From the NCBI GenBank assembly GCA_047974765.1, contig JBKECP010000045.1, positions 1-64,000 on the forward strand: a stretch of DNA of 64,000 nt, read 5' to 3'. The translations under genes and the position numbers were made by a program. Position 1 is the stretch's first letter. The number at the start of each line of letters is the position of its first letter. Shown here in pieces: positions 8,762-18,225 of the stretch. The notes beneath the pieces are model-generated. The model was given only the letters and a program-made list of their open reading frames with translations, made no database searches and was not told the origin of the DNA. This DNA is from JBKECP01 sp047974765 (GTDB lineage Bacteria; Pseudomonadota; Gammaproteobacteria; Pseudomonadales; Halieaceae).

Positions 8762-9940
8762 TTACAGGCCGCGACCTGTTGTCAGATACATCGCAAAACT
8801 ACCCAGCCAGTGACTACCGGCATAATGTTCGTCACTGACTGCCGCCAGCCCCTGCTCACGGTGCTGATTGGCCGCCGCTATCAGCCCCACAATACGCGCG
8901 TCATTTATACGCCCGTCACCCGCAGACAACAGCCCACTGGCAATACCTTCCAGAGCCCAGGCGCGTGAAATATTCAAACCCAACAGATGGACCAGCTTGC
9001 CATCACTGGGGTCCAGCACAATCCCCGGCTGTAACCAGCTGGCATCTGCCTGCTCTGGAATACCGGGCAAGAATTCACTCAGCCAATGACTGAACTCTTT
9101 TGGTGAAAGCACCCGGCGCATCAGATCTGCCTCAGCCAGACAGGGCGAGAGAAAATCCTCCCCTGATGGCTCATAGGACAAAGGACAGTCAACATCAGTT
9201 GCATAAAAAGTCATTGCTTTGGCACGCAGGGCCTGCGCCAGGGCATGCTGGCTTGTGCTGTCGGCATAATCCAGTATCAGGCTGAAAGCAAAGGCGGTTT
9301 GATTGTGGGTGCCAACACGCACGGGATAGGCCAGTGTTTTCAGCCAGCTCTGAATACGCTCGACAATCACCCGCTCAAGTGGTTGCAATGTTTGCCGCCA
9401 TTGAGCCGCCCCGGAACTGTTATCACCATCGGATTCGGCCAGCTCATTCAGTTCGGTCACCAGCTGTAAAAACCAGGCCAGACCATAAGGCCGCTCAAAA
9501 CTGCTGCGGCCTTCGCCACGGATATAATCAACTTCAGTAGCAATGTTTGCGTTGCTCAGGCTCTGGCGCAAAACCGCCTGTATCGCTGGCGCCAGCGGTG
9601 TATCGGGTTGCGTTGCCAGTGAACGTGCCAGCAACCAGTGGCCGTGTACAGAAGAGTGCCAGTCATAACAGCCATAGAAGGCCGGCGTCAGCTCACGAGG
9701 CGGCTTGACATCGCCGTCTGAATTAAGAACGTGGGCAATTTTGTTGGGATATTCCTGGTGCACACAAGCCAGTGCAAGCCGTGCAAAGCGCTCGTTGATA
9801 ACCATCGGATCAGCACTGGCCGCCTTCGGCTGGGCACTAACCACTGGCGATACCAATAGCGACGTGGCCATCAAAACCACTAAAAACCGTATTGGTCCTG
9901 TATATTGCAAAACTGACTTTGTGCACCTGGTAATGGTCAT
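8762..9940 (-). CDS. DUF2891 family exported protein
   Basis: The protein of about 392 residues carries the DUF2891 hallmark FYGCYDWHSSVHGHWLLA near residue 85 and a typical alpha/alpha-toroid-like layout of helices. The biochemical role of the family is not established. A hydrophobic N-terminal segment (FLVVLMATSLLVSPVVSA) ending at AQP predicts Sec export, so it acts in the periplasm. It is the last gene of the cus-like operon. The upstream cusA stop at 9951 sits almost at its start, which implies translational coupling. ATG 9940 gives a normal signal peptide; upstream ATGs at 9961 and 9973 overlap cusA. Membership of a metal operon hints at a metal-related periplasmic function, which is inference. 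Confidence 0.85.
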   Translation of the reverse strand: MTITRCTKSVLQYTGPIRFLVVLMATSLLVSPVVSAQPKAASADPMVINERFARLALACVHQEYPNKIAHVLNSDGDVKPPRELTPAFYGCYDWHSSVHGHWLLARSLATQPDTPLAPAIQAVLRQSLSNANIATEVDYIRGEGRSSFERPYGLAWFLQLVTELNELAESDGDNSSGAAQWRQTLQPLERVIVERIQSWLKTLAYPVRVGTHNQTAFAFSLILDYADSTSQHALAQALRAKAMTFYATDVDCPLSYEPSGEDFLSPCLAEADLMRRVLSPKEFSHWLSEFLPGIPEQADASWLQPGIVLDPSDGKLVHLLGLNISRAWALEGIASGLLSAGDGRINDARIVGLIAAANQHREQGLAAVSDEHYAGSHWLGSFAMYLTTGRGL

Positions 9941-9950
9941 TGCCAACGTA

Positions 9951-12900
9951 TTATTCTCCATTAATATTGTCATTTTTTTTCAGCTTTCTACCTCGCCACC
10001 ACTGGTAGATCACCGGTAACAGCAGCAAAGTTAATAGCAGTGAACTGATCATACCGCCGACCATGGGCGCCGCCAGCCGACTCATCACCTCTGAACCGGT
10101 GCCGCTACCGTAGACAATAGGCAACAGGCCAACAATAGTTGCCACTGCTGTCATCACCACCGGACGCACCCGTCGGGTGGCACCCTGCAACACGGCGGCA
10201 CGCAATTGTTTGCGATTTGGAACCGCTTCCAGCTCACACAGCTCCCGCCAGGCCTGATCCAGGTAGACCAGCATAATCACACCTGTTTCAACCGCAATAC
10301 CAGCCAGTGCAATCAGGCCCACACCGACGGCAATGGAAAAATTAAAACCCAGCACATACATCAACCAGAAACTGCCAACCAGCGCCAGTGGCAGGGTGGC
10401 CATGATCAATATAACCTCGGCGAAACTGCGAAAATTAAGGTAGAGCAACACTACAATAATGGCCAGGGTCAGCGGTAGCACCCAGGACAGGCGCGCCCTC
10501 GCACGCTCCATATACTCGTACTGACCGGCCCAGGTCAGAGAATAACCTGGCGGCAGTTCGAGCTGCTCATGCAGCACTGTGCGAGCCTGTTCGACATAGC
10601 GACCGACATCGATGCCATCGAGGTCAACGAAGGTCCAGCCGTTAAGACGGGCATTCTCGCTCTTGATACCGGGTGGTCCGTCCTCAATACGAATCGTGGC
10701 CACATCGGCCAGCGCAATACGTTGACCACCGGGCGTGACGATAGGTAGCAGCGCCAGTTGCTCCGGTGAATCACGATAGGACTGGGGGTAGCGCAGGTTG
10801 ACCGGATAGCGTTCCAGCCCCTCTATCGTCTGTGTCACATTGGTACCACCGATAGCAGTGGCAATGATCTGCTGCACGGCGGCAATGCCCAGACCATAAC
10901 GAGCAGCCTGTTCGCGGTTGATATCAACTGCAATGTAGCGGCCACCGGCGACCCGCTCAGAGTAGACAGAAGCTGTACCAGGCAGTGCCGACAACAGCAC
11001 TTCCAGCTGCTCACCAATACTCTGGATGACCGCCAGCTCAGGTCCGGCCACTTTGACACCCACTGGCGTCTTGATACCGGTGGCAAGCATGTCTATGCGG
11101 GTCTTGATCGGCATCACCCAGGCATTGGTCAGGCCCGGAATCTGCACCAGCGCATCCAGTTCCTGCCGGATTTTAGTGGTCGTCATAGCGGGTCGCCATT
11201 CGCTCTGTGGTTTGAGCTGGATAAAGGTTTCTATCATCGTCATCGGCGCCGGATCAGTCGCGGTATCAGCACGACCGATTTTGCCAAACACCGTTTTCAC
11301 TTCCGGCAGCGAGCGGATCAGCTTGTCGGTATGTTGCAGGATACGCCGGGCCTCACCGATAGAGATACCGGGGTAGGTGGTCGGCATGTACATCAAATCC
11401 CCCTCATCCAGTGGTGGTATAAATTCACTGCCGATCTGCCGCAGTGGCCACAGACAGCTGATCACCAGCAGCAGCGCCAGCACCACCACGGTTTTCGGGT
11501 AAGCCAGCGCCACCCGCAGGGCTGGTTGATACAAGCCCACCAGCATCTGGTTGATCGGATTATTACGCTCCGGACGGATGTGACCGCGGATGAAGTAGCC
11601 CATCAGGACAGGCACCAGGGTTACCGATAGCGCAGCAGCAGCCGCCATGGCGTAGGTCTTGGTAAAGGCCAGCGGCGAGAACATGCGTCCTTCCTGGGCC
11701 TCCAGCGTAAACACCGGCAGGAAGCTGACCGTGATAATCAACAGGCTGAAAAACAGCGCCGGCCCGACTTCGGCTGCGGCTCGGCTGACGATCGGCCAAC
11801 GCTCACGCTGCCAGTGACTGCCCGCGCGTTCAATATGTTTGTGCAGGTTCTCAACCATGACAATAGCCCCATCGATCATCGCACCGATGGCTATGGCAAT
11901 GCCGCCGAGCGACATGATATTGGCGTTCAGCCCCTGCCAGTACATCACCACAAAAGCGGCCAGAATACCCACCGGCAGGCTGATCACCGCCACCAGTGAA
12001 GAGCGCAAATGAAACAAAAACACGCCACAGACCAAGGCCACCAGCAACAGTTCTTCGGCCAGTTTCTGCCACAGATTACGCACCGCCCGATCAATCAGGC
12101 CGGAGCGATCGTAAACAGTGACGATCTCAACGCCAGCGGGCAGACCGGCCTGTAAGCTGGCCAGTTTGGCCTTGACGCCCTCGATAGTGCTGCGGGCGTT
12201 TTCACCAAAACGCATGACCACGATACCTCCGGCCACCTCGCCCTCACCATTGAGATCGGCTACACCCCGTCGCATCTGCGGGCCAACCACGATATCAGCC
12301 ACGTCCTTGAGCAGCAGCGGTGTACCCCTGTCACTGGTGCCCAGCGGAACATTGCCGATATCTTCAACACTCTGTAGATAACCGGAGGCGCGCAGCATGT
12401 ACTCGGCCTCGGCCATTTCCACCACCGAGGCACCGATTTCCTGGTTGGCCTCGCGCAGGGCATTTTGAATCAACGACAGAGGGATACCATAGGCACGCAG
12501 CTTGTCCGGGTGCACCTGCACCTGGTACTGGCGCACCATGCCACCAACTGAGCTAACCTCGGACACACCGGGCACTGTCTGTAATTCATAGCGTAAAAAC
12601 CAGTCCTGCAGGCTGCGCAGCTGGCTGATGTCATGCTGTCCACTGCGATCAACCAGTGCATACAGATAGACCCAGCCGACGCCTGTGGCGTCGGGGCCAA
12701 GCTGGGGCCGGGCGGTGTCGGGCAGACTGGGCGCCACCTGACTCAGGTATTCCAACACCCGGCTGCGCGCCCAGTAGAGATCAGTATCGTCATTGAAGAT
12801 GACATAAACGTAGGAATCGCCAAAAAAGGAAAATCCCCTCACTGTGACCGCGCCCGGCACTGACAACATGGCTGTACTCAGGGGATAAGTGACCTGATCC

Positions 12901-13085
12901 TGGACCACCTGTGGCGCCTGGCCGGGGTAGCTGGTTTTAATAATCACCTGCACTTCAGACAAATCAGGAATGGCATCCACCGGCGTATTGCGCAGCGCAA
13001 ACAGACCCGCACCAACCAGTATCAAGGTGGCCAGCAGTACAAACAAACGGTTACCGATGGACCAGCGGATCAGGGCTTCAATCAT
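9951..13085 (-). CDS. cusA: CusA/CzcA family heavy-metal RND efflux pump
   Basis: This inner-membrane proton-driven RND transporter exports metal ions from the periplasm or cytoplasm through CusB and the outer-membrane channel. At about 1045 residues it has the family length. The N-terminus (MIEALIRWSIGNRLFVLLATL, first helix), the PDLSEVQVIIKTSYPGQAP segment and the GGIAIAIGAMIDGAIVMVENLHKH motif are hallmarks of HME-type RND pumps. The docking and pore domains follow in the usual twofold repeat. ATG 13085 is chosen because it matches family N-termini and overlaps the cusB stop by eight bases; the frame is open 15 codons further upstream. Copper/silver specificity is inferred from the partner CusB and is not proven by residues I can map. 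Confidence 0.95.
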   Translation of the reverse strand: MIEALIRWSIGNRLFVLLATLILVGAGLFALRNTPVDAIPDLSEVQVIIKTSYPGQAPQVVQDQVTYPLSTAMLSVPGAVTVRGFSFFGDSYVYVIFNDDTDLYWARSRVLEYLSQVAPSLPDTARPQLGPDATGVGWVYLYALVDRSGQHDISQLRSLQDWFLRYELQTVPGVSEVSSVGGMVRQYQVQVHPDKLRAYGIPLSLIQNALREANQEIGASVVEMAEAEYMLRASGYLQSVEDIGNVPLGTSDRGTPLLLKDVADIVVGPQMRRGVADLNGEGEVAGGIVVMRFGENARSTIEGVKAKLASLQAGLPAGVEIVTVYDRSGLIDRAVRNLWQKLAEELLLVALVCGVFLFHLRSSLVAVISLPVGILAAFVVMYWQGLNANIMSLGGIAIAIGAMIDGAIVMVENLHKHIERAGSHWQRERWPIVSRAAAEVGPALFFSLLIITVSFLPVFTLEAQEGRMFSPLAFTKTYAMAAAAALSVTLVPVLMGYFIRGHIRPERNNPINQMLVGLYQPALRVALAYPKTVVVLALLLVISCLWPLRQIGSEFIPPLDEGDLMYMPTTYPGISIGEARRILQHTDKLIRSLPEVKTVFGKIGRADTATDPAPMTMIETFIQLKPQSEWRPAMTTTKIRQELDALVQIPGLTNAWVMPIKTRIDMLATGIKTPVGVKVAGPELAVIQSIGEQLEVLLSALPGTASVYSERVAGGRYIAVDINREQAARYGLGIAAVQQIIATAIGGTNVTQTIEGLERYPVNLRYPQSYRDSPEQLALLPIVTPGGQRIALADVATIRIEDGPPGIKSENARLNGWTFVDLDGIDVGRYVEQARTVLHEQLELPPGYSLTWAGQYEYMERARARLSWVLPLTLAIIVVLLYLNFRSFAEVILIMATLPLALVGSFWLMYVLGFNFSIAVGVGLIALAGIAVETGVIMLVYLDQAWRELCELEAVPNRKQLRAAVLQGATRRVRPVVMTAVATIVGLLPIVYGSGTGSEVMSRLAAPMVGGMISSLLLTLLLLPVIYQWWRGRKLKKNDNINGE

Positions 13086-14445
13086 CGCGCTGCTCCTGAC
13101 TGTGCGACATAGTCGAATGGTCCATCTCACCGTGCTTCATCTGCGAATGATCCATCTGTGAGTGGTCCATCTGCGAGTGATTCATCTGTGAGCGGTCCAT
13201 CTGGCTGCGGTCCGCCGGTGCCTGCAATCGCTGAAAATCAGAGTACTTGCTGGATTCAGAATCAATCATGAACTGGGCAGAGGTAACCACTTCGTCACCC
13301 TCCGCCAACCCGGACAGGACTTCCACCCGCTCCTCACCAATACGCCCTGTCTCTATGGCCACTGATTTGAAGCGTCCCTCACCCAGAGCCAGCACCACCC
13401 GCTGTTGGTGACCAGTGCGAATCAATGCCTCCCGGGGAATTGTCAACACAGCGCCGCCAGGCTCACCGTGAATACTTACCTGGGCAAACATATTCGGCCG
13501 CAGCAGACCATCCGGATTGGCAAAACGCAGACGCACCCTGAGCGTGCGTAATTTAGGATCGAGATCAGGATAGACATAATCGACCACTCCTTCCCAGCTG
13601 CGACCAGGCAGGTAGTCCAGGCGCATACTGACTGCCAAACCTGCTTTCAGTTCAGCCACCTGACGCTCAAATACCTCAGCCTCAACCCAGACTTCATCGA
13701 GCTGACCAATCGACATTATGGTCGTACCAGGCTGGACATAAAAACCTTCACGGATGGATAAATTCTCAACCACTCCGCCCTGTCGTGCATAGAAGGTGAC
13801 ACGCTGCTGAACCTTGCCGCTGCGGCGCAAACCGGCAATAAATGCCTCTCCCAGTTGCAGTGCCTGCAATCGTGCCGAGGCCGCCTCGATCAGAGCGCTG
13901 TTTTTACGGCGCAGGGCAATCAGTAATTCTTCCTGAGCATTGACCAACTCCGGTGAATAAAGAGCATACAGCGCCTGTCCCTGTTCAACCGGATCACCCA
14001 CCGCCTTAATGTAGAGTTTCTCAACCCAACCCGACACACGGGGATGGATATGCAACAACCTGTCTTCATCGTAGCGGACATAACCCACCGTCTGAATATG
14101 GCTCTGCCAACGCGCACGCACAACCGGCGCACTGCGCACACCGAGGTTATTAAGCACCTGCGGCGCTATACGAATGGTACCGGGACCGGCATCAACACGG
14201 CCATCAGCAGCATCGGCATAGACAGGCACCAAATCCATACCCATCGGTGATTTCCCGGGGCCATCGCGGCGATAATTGGGGTCCATCGGTGCAACCCAAT
14301 ACAGCGGCTTTTGCCCAACATCACCCACAGCCAGGCCACCATCGTCAGTGGATTCATTGCCAGTGGACGGCCACAGTGTCACAGTCACCGCACCAATCAA
14401 CACACCAATCAGCACACCCAGAGCCATACTCAAAACCGTTCTCAT
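13078..14445 (-). CDS. cusB: CusB-type periplasmic adaptor with Met/His-rich tail
   Basis: This membrane-fusion protein bridges CusA and the outer-membrane channel and hands metal to the pump. An N-terminal anchor (VLSMALGVLIGVLIGAVTVTLW) is followed by a heavy-metal-binding domain (YWVAPMDPNYRRDGPGKS, then PMGMDLVPVY, about residues 48-76). The lipoyl and beta-barrel adaptor regions follow. The C-terminal about 45 residues are an unusual tail of seven five-residue units of the HSQMD type plus a final HSQ. This gives many Met and His ligands suited to Cu(I) or Ag(I). ATG 14445 has AGGAG eight bases upstream and overlaps the preceding stop as ATGA, so translation is coupled. Confidence 0.94.
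   Translation of the reverse strand: MRTVLSMALGVLIGVLIGAVTVTLWPSTGNESTDDGGLAVGDVGQKPLYWVAPMDPNYRRDGPGKSPMGMDLVPVYADAADGRVDAGPGTIRIAPQVLNNLGVRSAPVVRARWQSHIQTVGYVRYDEDRLLHIHPRVSGWVEKLYIKAVGDPVEQGQALYALYSPELVNAQEELLIALRRKNSALIEAASARLQALQLGEAFIAGLRRSGKVQQRVTFYARQGGVVENLSIREGFYVQPGTTIMSIGQLDEVWVEAEVFERQVAELKAGLAVSMRLDYLPGRSWEGVVDYVYPDLDPKLRTLRVRLRFANPDGLLRPNMFAQVSIHGEPGGAVLTIPREALIRTGHQQRVVLALGEGRFKSVAIETGRIGEERVEVLSGLAEGDEVVTSAQFMIDSESSKYSDFQRLQAPADRSQMDRSQMNHSQMDHSQMDHSQMKHGEMDHSTMSHSQEQRDD
13096..13209 (-). repeat. 15-nt tandem repeat encoding HSQMD units
   Basis: Seven 15-base units plus a partial one encode RSQMD, RSQMN, HSQMD, HSQMD, HSQMK, HGEMD, HSTMS and HSQ at the end of cusB. The DNA units are near-identical in the centre, so copy number could change by slippage without shifting frame. 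Confidence 0.85.
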
Positions 14446-15776
14446 GGTGTTTGCTCCTGCTGTAATTCCGATTCCGTCTCGACGAAGACAGTGTTATCCA
14501 TTCCTGCCAGGTAATAGTTAAGTCGCGCAATGCTGCGCTGGCGCTCGGCCCGGATCGCCACCACCTCCACCCGGGCATTAAGTTCGTCAATACGGGCGCG
14601 CACGACTTCGGCAAAGTCGCCCTCGTCAGAGGTATAGGCCGACAGGGCGATCTCTGCCTGATCATGCAACTGTGCCAACAGGCGCTCGCTGTACAGACGC
14701 TGGCGCTGAACCAGTTGTAGCAGACGCTGGTACTGGCCTTCAAAACCGGCGCGCAGACGGCGCAGTGCCAGCGCCTTGTCGGTGCGACCGGCTCCCGCAC
14801 GGGCACTGGCCGCACGCAATTGCTGATCCTGCCGCAAACCGGTGAACAGCGGCAGATCAAAACTCACCCCAACGGACAGAAAGTCCGGCCGCTCCATACC
14901 ATCGGGGGCATCCTGCCGATAACCGTAACCCGCATTAACCCCCCACTGGGGCTTGTACTTCTGGCGGGCCAGATCCACTTCCACTTCGCTGACAGCGATG
15001 CTCTGATCAAGCCCGAGCACCGAGGGATGACGCCGCAGCAGCTGGCTCAACCAATTGATATCAATGGTTCCATCCGCACGCAAACCCTCTTCCGCCAACA
15101 ACCTCATGTCAGGCTCGCCAGTGCTTATCTCAACGGTATCGCCAAGCCATTGCAGCAGCGCGCCAAGCGCTGTATCGCGCTGCTGTCGCAGTTGTGTCAG
15201 CCGATCATCGAGGCGGGTTAGTTCAAGTTGAGCGCGAATCACATCGTTCTGTCGGGTCTGGCCAAAAGCGCTGGCGTAGCTGCTCTGTGCAACCTCAGCC
15301 AGATCGACAAACAGCACTCTGTCCTGTCCGATCAGGTGCATACTCTGCTGTGCCTGCCAGGCATCAAGCCAAAGCTCACTCACAGACAATGCCAATTGAG
15401 CCCGCCGTTCAGCCCGCAGATTAAGCTGCTGCTCACCCAGGATGGCAAAGCGCTGCTGTTTAAGAGCTCGCGACTGTCCCCGGGGAATCGCCTGCGAAAT
15501 ACCGATCTTGAACTGGCTCATACCTTCCTGATCGAAATCAAAGGTATCGAGCGGCAGATTGGCCATACCCAGCGAGATCACCGGATCAGGCAATTCGGCA
15601 GCAGCCACACCGCTGGCCGCAAACGCCTGCTGGCGCAACTGCGAACCCGACAGCCAGGGATCCTGTTGCACCGCCAGGGCAATGGCCTGCCTGATATTCA
15701 CTGTTGCAGCAACGGTGGTCGACGACACAGCAGACATTGCCGCAACGACTACAACAAATACATAAATTCTGAACAT
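14442..15776 (-). CDS. cusC: TolC-family outer-membrane efflux channel (CusC-like)
   Basis: This is the outer-membrane factor of the tripartite efflux system. A signal peptide (MFRIYVFVVVVAAMSAVSST) precedes the first OEP repeat (NIRQAIALAVQQDPWLSGSQ). Long amphipathic helices rich in Gln, Arg, Ala and Leu match the TolC alpha-barrel. The length of about 444 residues is typical. The frame is open upstream to 15830, but ATG 15776 gives the signal peptide at the N-terminus and has a GGA-type ribosome binding site. No lipobox Cys is present, unlike E. coli CusC. It overlaps cusB by four bases, so the two genes are co-transcribed. Confidence 0.92.
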   Translation of the reverse strand: MFRIYVFVVVVAAMSAVSSTTVAATVNIRQAIALAVQQDPWLSGSQLRQQAFAASGVAAAELPDPVISLGMANLPLDTFDFDQEGMSQFKIGISQAIPRGQSRALKQQRFAILGEQQLNLRAERRAQLALSVSELWLDAWQAQQSMHLIGQDRVLFVDLAEVAQSSYASAFGQTRQNDVIRAQLELTRLDDRLTQLRQQRDTALGALLQWLGDTVEISTGEPDMRLLAEEGLRADGTIDINWLSQLLRRHPSVLGLDQSIAVSEVEVDLARQKYKPQWGVNAGYGYRQDAPDGMERPDFLSVGVSFDLPLFTGLRQDQQLRAASARAGAGRTDKALALRRLRAGFEGQYQRLLQLVQRQRLYSERLLAQLHDQAEIALSAYTSDEGDFAEVVRARIDELNARVEVVAIRAERQRSIARLNYYLAGMDNTVFVETESELQQEQTP

Positions 15777-15863
15777 ATTATTTTTCCATTTTCCAGGGTC
15801 ACCGGTATAAGGAGTACCCAATAGTGGCACAGGGGTGTTTATGACAGGCGCACCTGTCCTGTG

Positions 15864-16223
15864 TCAGCTGAAAATGGGGGGACGCTGTGGTGTTGTTGCA
15901 GGGGGAAGATGCTTTGTTATCACTTGAACAGGTGGAGCATCCGGCGAGAGAGGAAGAAACTGAAGGCCAAAACTGGCTGGCAGGGCAGCAGAGCCAAAAC
16001 AGCTCTGCATCGGGCAATGGCTGTCATCCTCACAACAATTATGTGCATCCGACTCAGCCATTGCGTGTGTTTCATGCTCATGGGCCGACATCTGCCAACT
16101 CATATGCGAATGCCCTGCCATCGTCATTACGCCATCACCGCAATCCACAGCAAACCCTGCCTGTGCAAACAAACCCAGGATTGCGGCAAAAACAAGTGGC
16201 AGTAATTGTAGTGGCTTTGACAT
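15864..16223 (-). CDS. small His/Cys/Met-rich exported protein
   Basis: A protein of about 119 residues with a signal peptide (LQLLPLVFAAILGLFAQAGFA). A short mature region is dense in metal ligands (HSHMSWQMSAHEHETHAM, then HNCCEDDSHCPMQSC). It resembles the small periplasmic metal-binding proteins often found before copper-resistance operons (CopL/DUF2946-like), but I cannot name a family. It is the first gene of the minus-strand unit that continues with the efflux channel 87 bases on. It probably buffers periplasmic copper. ATG 16223 is preferred over ATG 16244 because the signal peptide then has a normal n-region. Confidence 0.7.
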   Translation of the reverse strand: MSKPLQLLPLVFAAILGLFAQAGFAVDCGDGVMTMAGHSHMSWQMSAHEHETHAMAESDAHNCCEDDSHCPMQSCFGSAALPASFGLQFLPLSPDAPPVQVITKHLPPATTPQRPPIFS

Positions 16224-16230
16224 ATCGGGG

Positions 16231-16259
16231 ATTATAGCTCCCACTCAGGTATGAATAAA
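16231..16259 (-). promoter_or_regulatory. candidate promoter of the metal operon
   Basis: On the minus strand a perfect TATAAT (16236-16231) lies 17 bases from a poor -35 (TTTATT, 16259-16254). A weak -35 is common at activator-dependent metal promoters, but I see no MerR-type palindrome. The -10 is only seven bases from ATG 16223, which would imply an almost leaderless message. Confidence 0.35.
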
Positions 16260-16339
16260 GCATCGCCACCATACACCAAACGACTGAGCTGAGACTGATC
16301 TGAATAGCCCAGCCGTTTGATCCAGCCTTGAAGCAGGCA

Positions 16340-18031
16340 TCAATCAGCCAGCTGATAGGCACCCTTTAAAGCCAGCACACGGTCACGGTAAAGCACATCG
16401 AGTTCATCGGCATCCGCTACCGGCGCACAGATCAAATCTTTGATGTACGTCTGCTGTTGCCCGCTATTACTCGACTTACCCAGCAAGGCGGCGGCATAAA
16501 CAGTAAAGTCGCGTATCAACACATCAAATATCTGATTGATCAGTGCCGAGTCCGTATTTTCCATCTCTGCTTTTTCCAGAATCAGATGGCCATAGACAAT
16601 AGAAGCAAAGAGTTCACCCAAAGCCAGCATATAGTCGATATCCTTCGCTTGCGATTCGTCGGGTCCGGCCTTTAGCAGCAGCTCACGAAAAGCAGCTATC
16701 TGCTGTTTAAACACCTCCACATTGGGCTGATCAAAGCGGGCATAAGTCTCATCCGGGTTATGAAACTGCACTTTACCCAGACCACTGGTCGAACCCTGAT
16801 TGAATAGAAAGCTGTCATCGGCATTATCAATGCGCTCTGGAACCGGTGCATAACCTCTGGGGTTAAACAGGTAATTTTTCATGAATTTGACGACCAGCGC
16901 CATATTGACGTGAGCGGTCCCCTCCAGCCGCGGCAACATACCAATTTCAGCGGCTGCCACTTCAAAAAAAGGTTCTTTCTCAAAACCCCTGGCCGCAATA
17001 ATATCGCGCAAATCACCAATCAGTCGCTCACCCTGCATGGTAACTTTCATTTTCACCATCGGGTTAAATAGCAGATAACGCCGGTCTTCTGCCGAGGCAC
17101 TGCGCATATAATCACAGGCCCGATAAGCAAACATGCGCATGGCCTGCAAGCGGCAGTACGCATCACTGAACAGGCGTTTAATCTGCGGAAAATCGCTTAC
17201 CTGCCTGCCATACAATGTGCGATTGGCCGCGTGATTGACAGATTCATACAGTGCGTGTGTTGACAATCCGATCGCACCAAAACCGAGATTAAACTTGCAG
17301 TAATTAATGGTATTGAGCATATCGTCCCAGGCTTCCTGCCCCACCCTCAAAATATCATTTTCACTGACTGGATAGTCATGGAGACGAAACTCAGCAACGT
17401 AGTTCTGATGATTGACAACATTTTTTACACACTCATATTTTTCATGTTTTGAATCCACCACAAAAAATACATATTCGCCGCTTTCACTGTTTTTACCAAA
17501 CACAGATACCAGCGATGCCTCATTGCCATTGCCAATATAGTATTTACTGCCACGGGCAAGATAACTGCCGTCAGCCTGCGGTACCAACTCCATACTTGAA
17601 GAATAAATATCAGCGCCATGATCCTGCTCCGACAGACCAAAAGCAAAAACAGCGCCCTCTTTGAGTAATTGCGCCGCGCGCTGCTTCACGCCTTCGTTGG
17701 CACCGTTAAAAACAGGACCCAGTCCCAGCATGGACACCTGAAAGGTGTACCAATAAGTAATGCCGTAAAAACCGCTGATTTCTGCAAATTCAACATTGCG
17801 GTAGCTGTTCCAGGCCGACCGCTCACCATAGCCCTGTGGAGTCATCAATGTTGCCAGCACCTGTTGTGACTTCATAAATTCAACGAAGTCGTAATTCCAG
17901 CTTCTATCATGCCAGTCTTTTTTTATTTGCTTCAGACCCTTGTTCTCGAAAAAGCTGATAACGGCCTGCAATAATGTGTTGGTTTGTTTATCATGGCGAC
18001 CCGCATACTGTCGGGGGTTGAATAGCTGCAT
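16340..18031 (-). CDS. acyl-CoA dehydrogenase family protein
   Basis: A 563-residue FAD flavoenzyme of the long-form acyl-CoA dehydrogenase group, which oxidises acyl-CoA to enoyl-CoA in the cytoplasm. The mid-domain FAD/substrate loop reads AFGLSEQDHGADIYSSSMEL (about 140-160), followed by YYIGNGNEASLVSVFGKN. A C-terminal helical domain includes RTLYGRQVSDFPQIKRLFSDAY. The extended tail after about residue 430 distinguishes it from the approximately 390-residue short-chain enzymes. ATG 18031 has AAGGAG nine bases upstream. A 32-base hairpin lies immediately before that ribosome binding site (see 18049-18080). Substrate chain length cannot be read from the sequence. Confidence 0.9.
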   Translation of the reverse strand: MQLFNPRQYAGRHDKQTNTLLQAVISFFENKGLKQIKKDWHDRSWNYDFVEFMKSQQVLATLMTPQGYGERSAWNSYRNVEFAEISGFYGITYWYTFQVSMLGLGPVFNGANEGVKQRAAQLLKEGAVFAFGLSEQDHGADIYSSSMELVPQADGSYLARGSKYYIGNGNEASLVSVFGKNSESGEYVFFVVDSKHEKYECVKNVVNHQNYVAEFRLHDYPVSENDILRVGQEAWDDMLNTINYCKFNLGFGAIGLSTHALYESVNHAANRTLYGRQVSDFPQIKRLFSDAYCRLQAMRMFAYRACDYMRSASAEDRRYLLFNPMVKMKVTMQGERLIGDLRDIIAARGFEKEPFFEVAAAEIGMLPRLEGTAHVNMALVVKFMKNYLFNPRGYAPVPERIDNADDSFLFNQGSTSGLGKVQFHNPDETYARFDQPNVEVFKQQIAAFRELLLKAGPDESQAKDIDYMLALGELFASIVYGHLILEKAEMENTDSALINQIFDVLIRDFTVYAAALLGKSSNSGQQQTYIKDLICAPVADADELDVLYRDRVLALKGAYQLAD

Positions 18032-18048
18032 TTTATTAATCTCCTTTT

Positions 18049-18080
18049 AATAACCTGGCAATCCATGTAGCCGGGTTATT
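18049..18080 (-). promoter_or_regulatory. hairpin next to ribosome binding site, GGA loop
   Basis: AATAACCTGGC (18049-18059) pairs along all 11 positions (one G-T) with GCCGGGTTATT (18070-18080). On the minus strand, which is the acyl-CoA dehydrogenase mRNA, the loop reads UACAUGGAUU. This closely matches the CsrA/RsmA loop consensus ACANGGANG, and the hairpin is three bases from AAGGAG. On the plus strand it belongs to the hairpin family also seen at 23024, 43332 and, degenerate, 18226. Confidence 0.5.
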
Positions 18081-18225
18081 AATCATGTGATGAAGTCATT
18101 TTCAGCAAACGCAATGTACCAGAGCTTATGCCTTACATATATTGCCGCCACGACAAATTCACTCAAAGATGCGGGAGATATTATCCTGCATCTATCAACT
18201 ACCGCATTATTTTCAAATACTTACT
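18081..18225. other. intergenic DNA upstream of element A
   Basis: No gene is seen. A -10-like TATTAT occurs at 18179-18184 on the plus strand without a good -35. CTTACA at 18132-18137 resembles half of a GacA box, but the left half does not match. Confidence 0.3.

Noticed and set aside
18112..18140. GacA-type upstream box for element A
   Set aside because: Only the CTTACA half matches; the TGTAAG half is missing at the required spacing.
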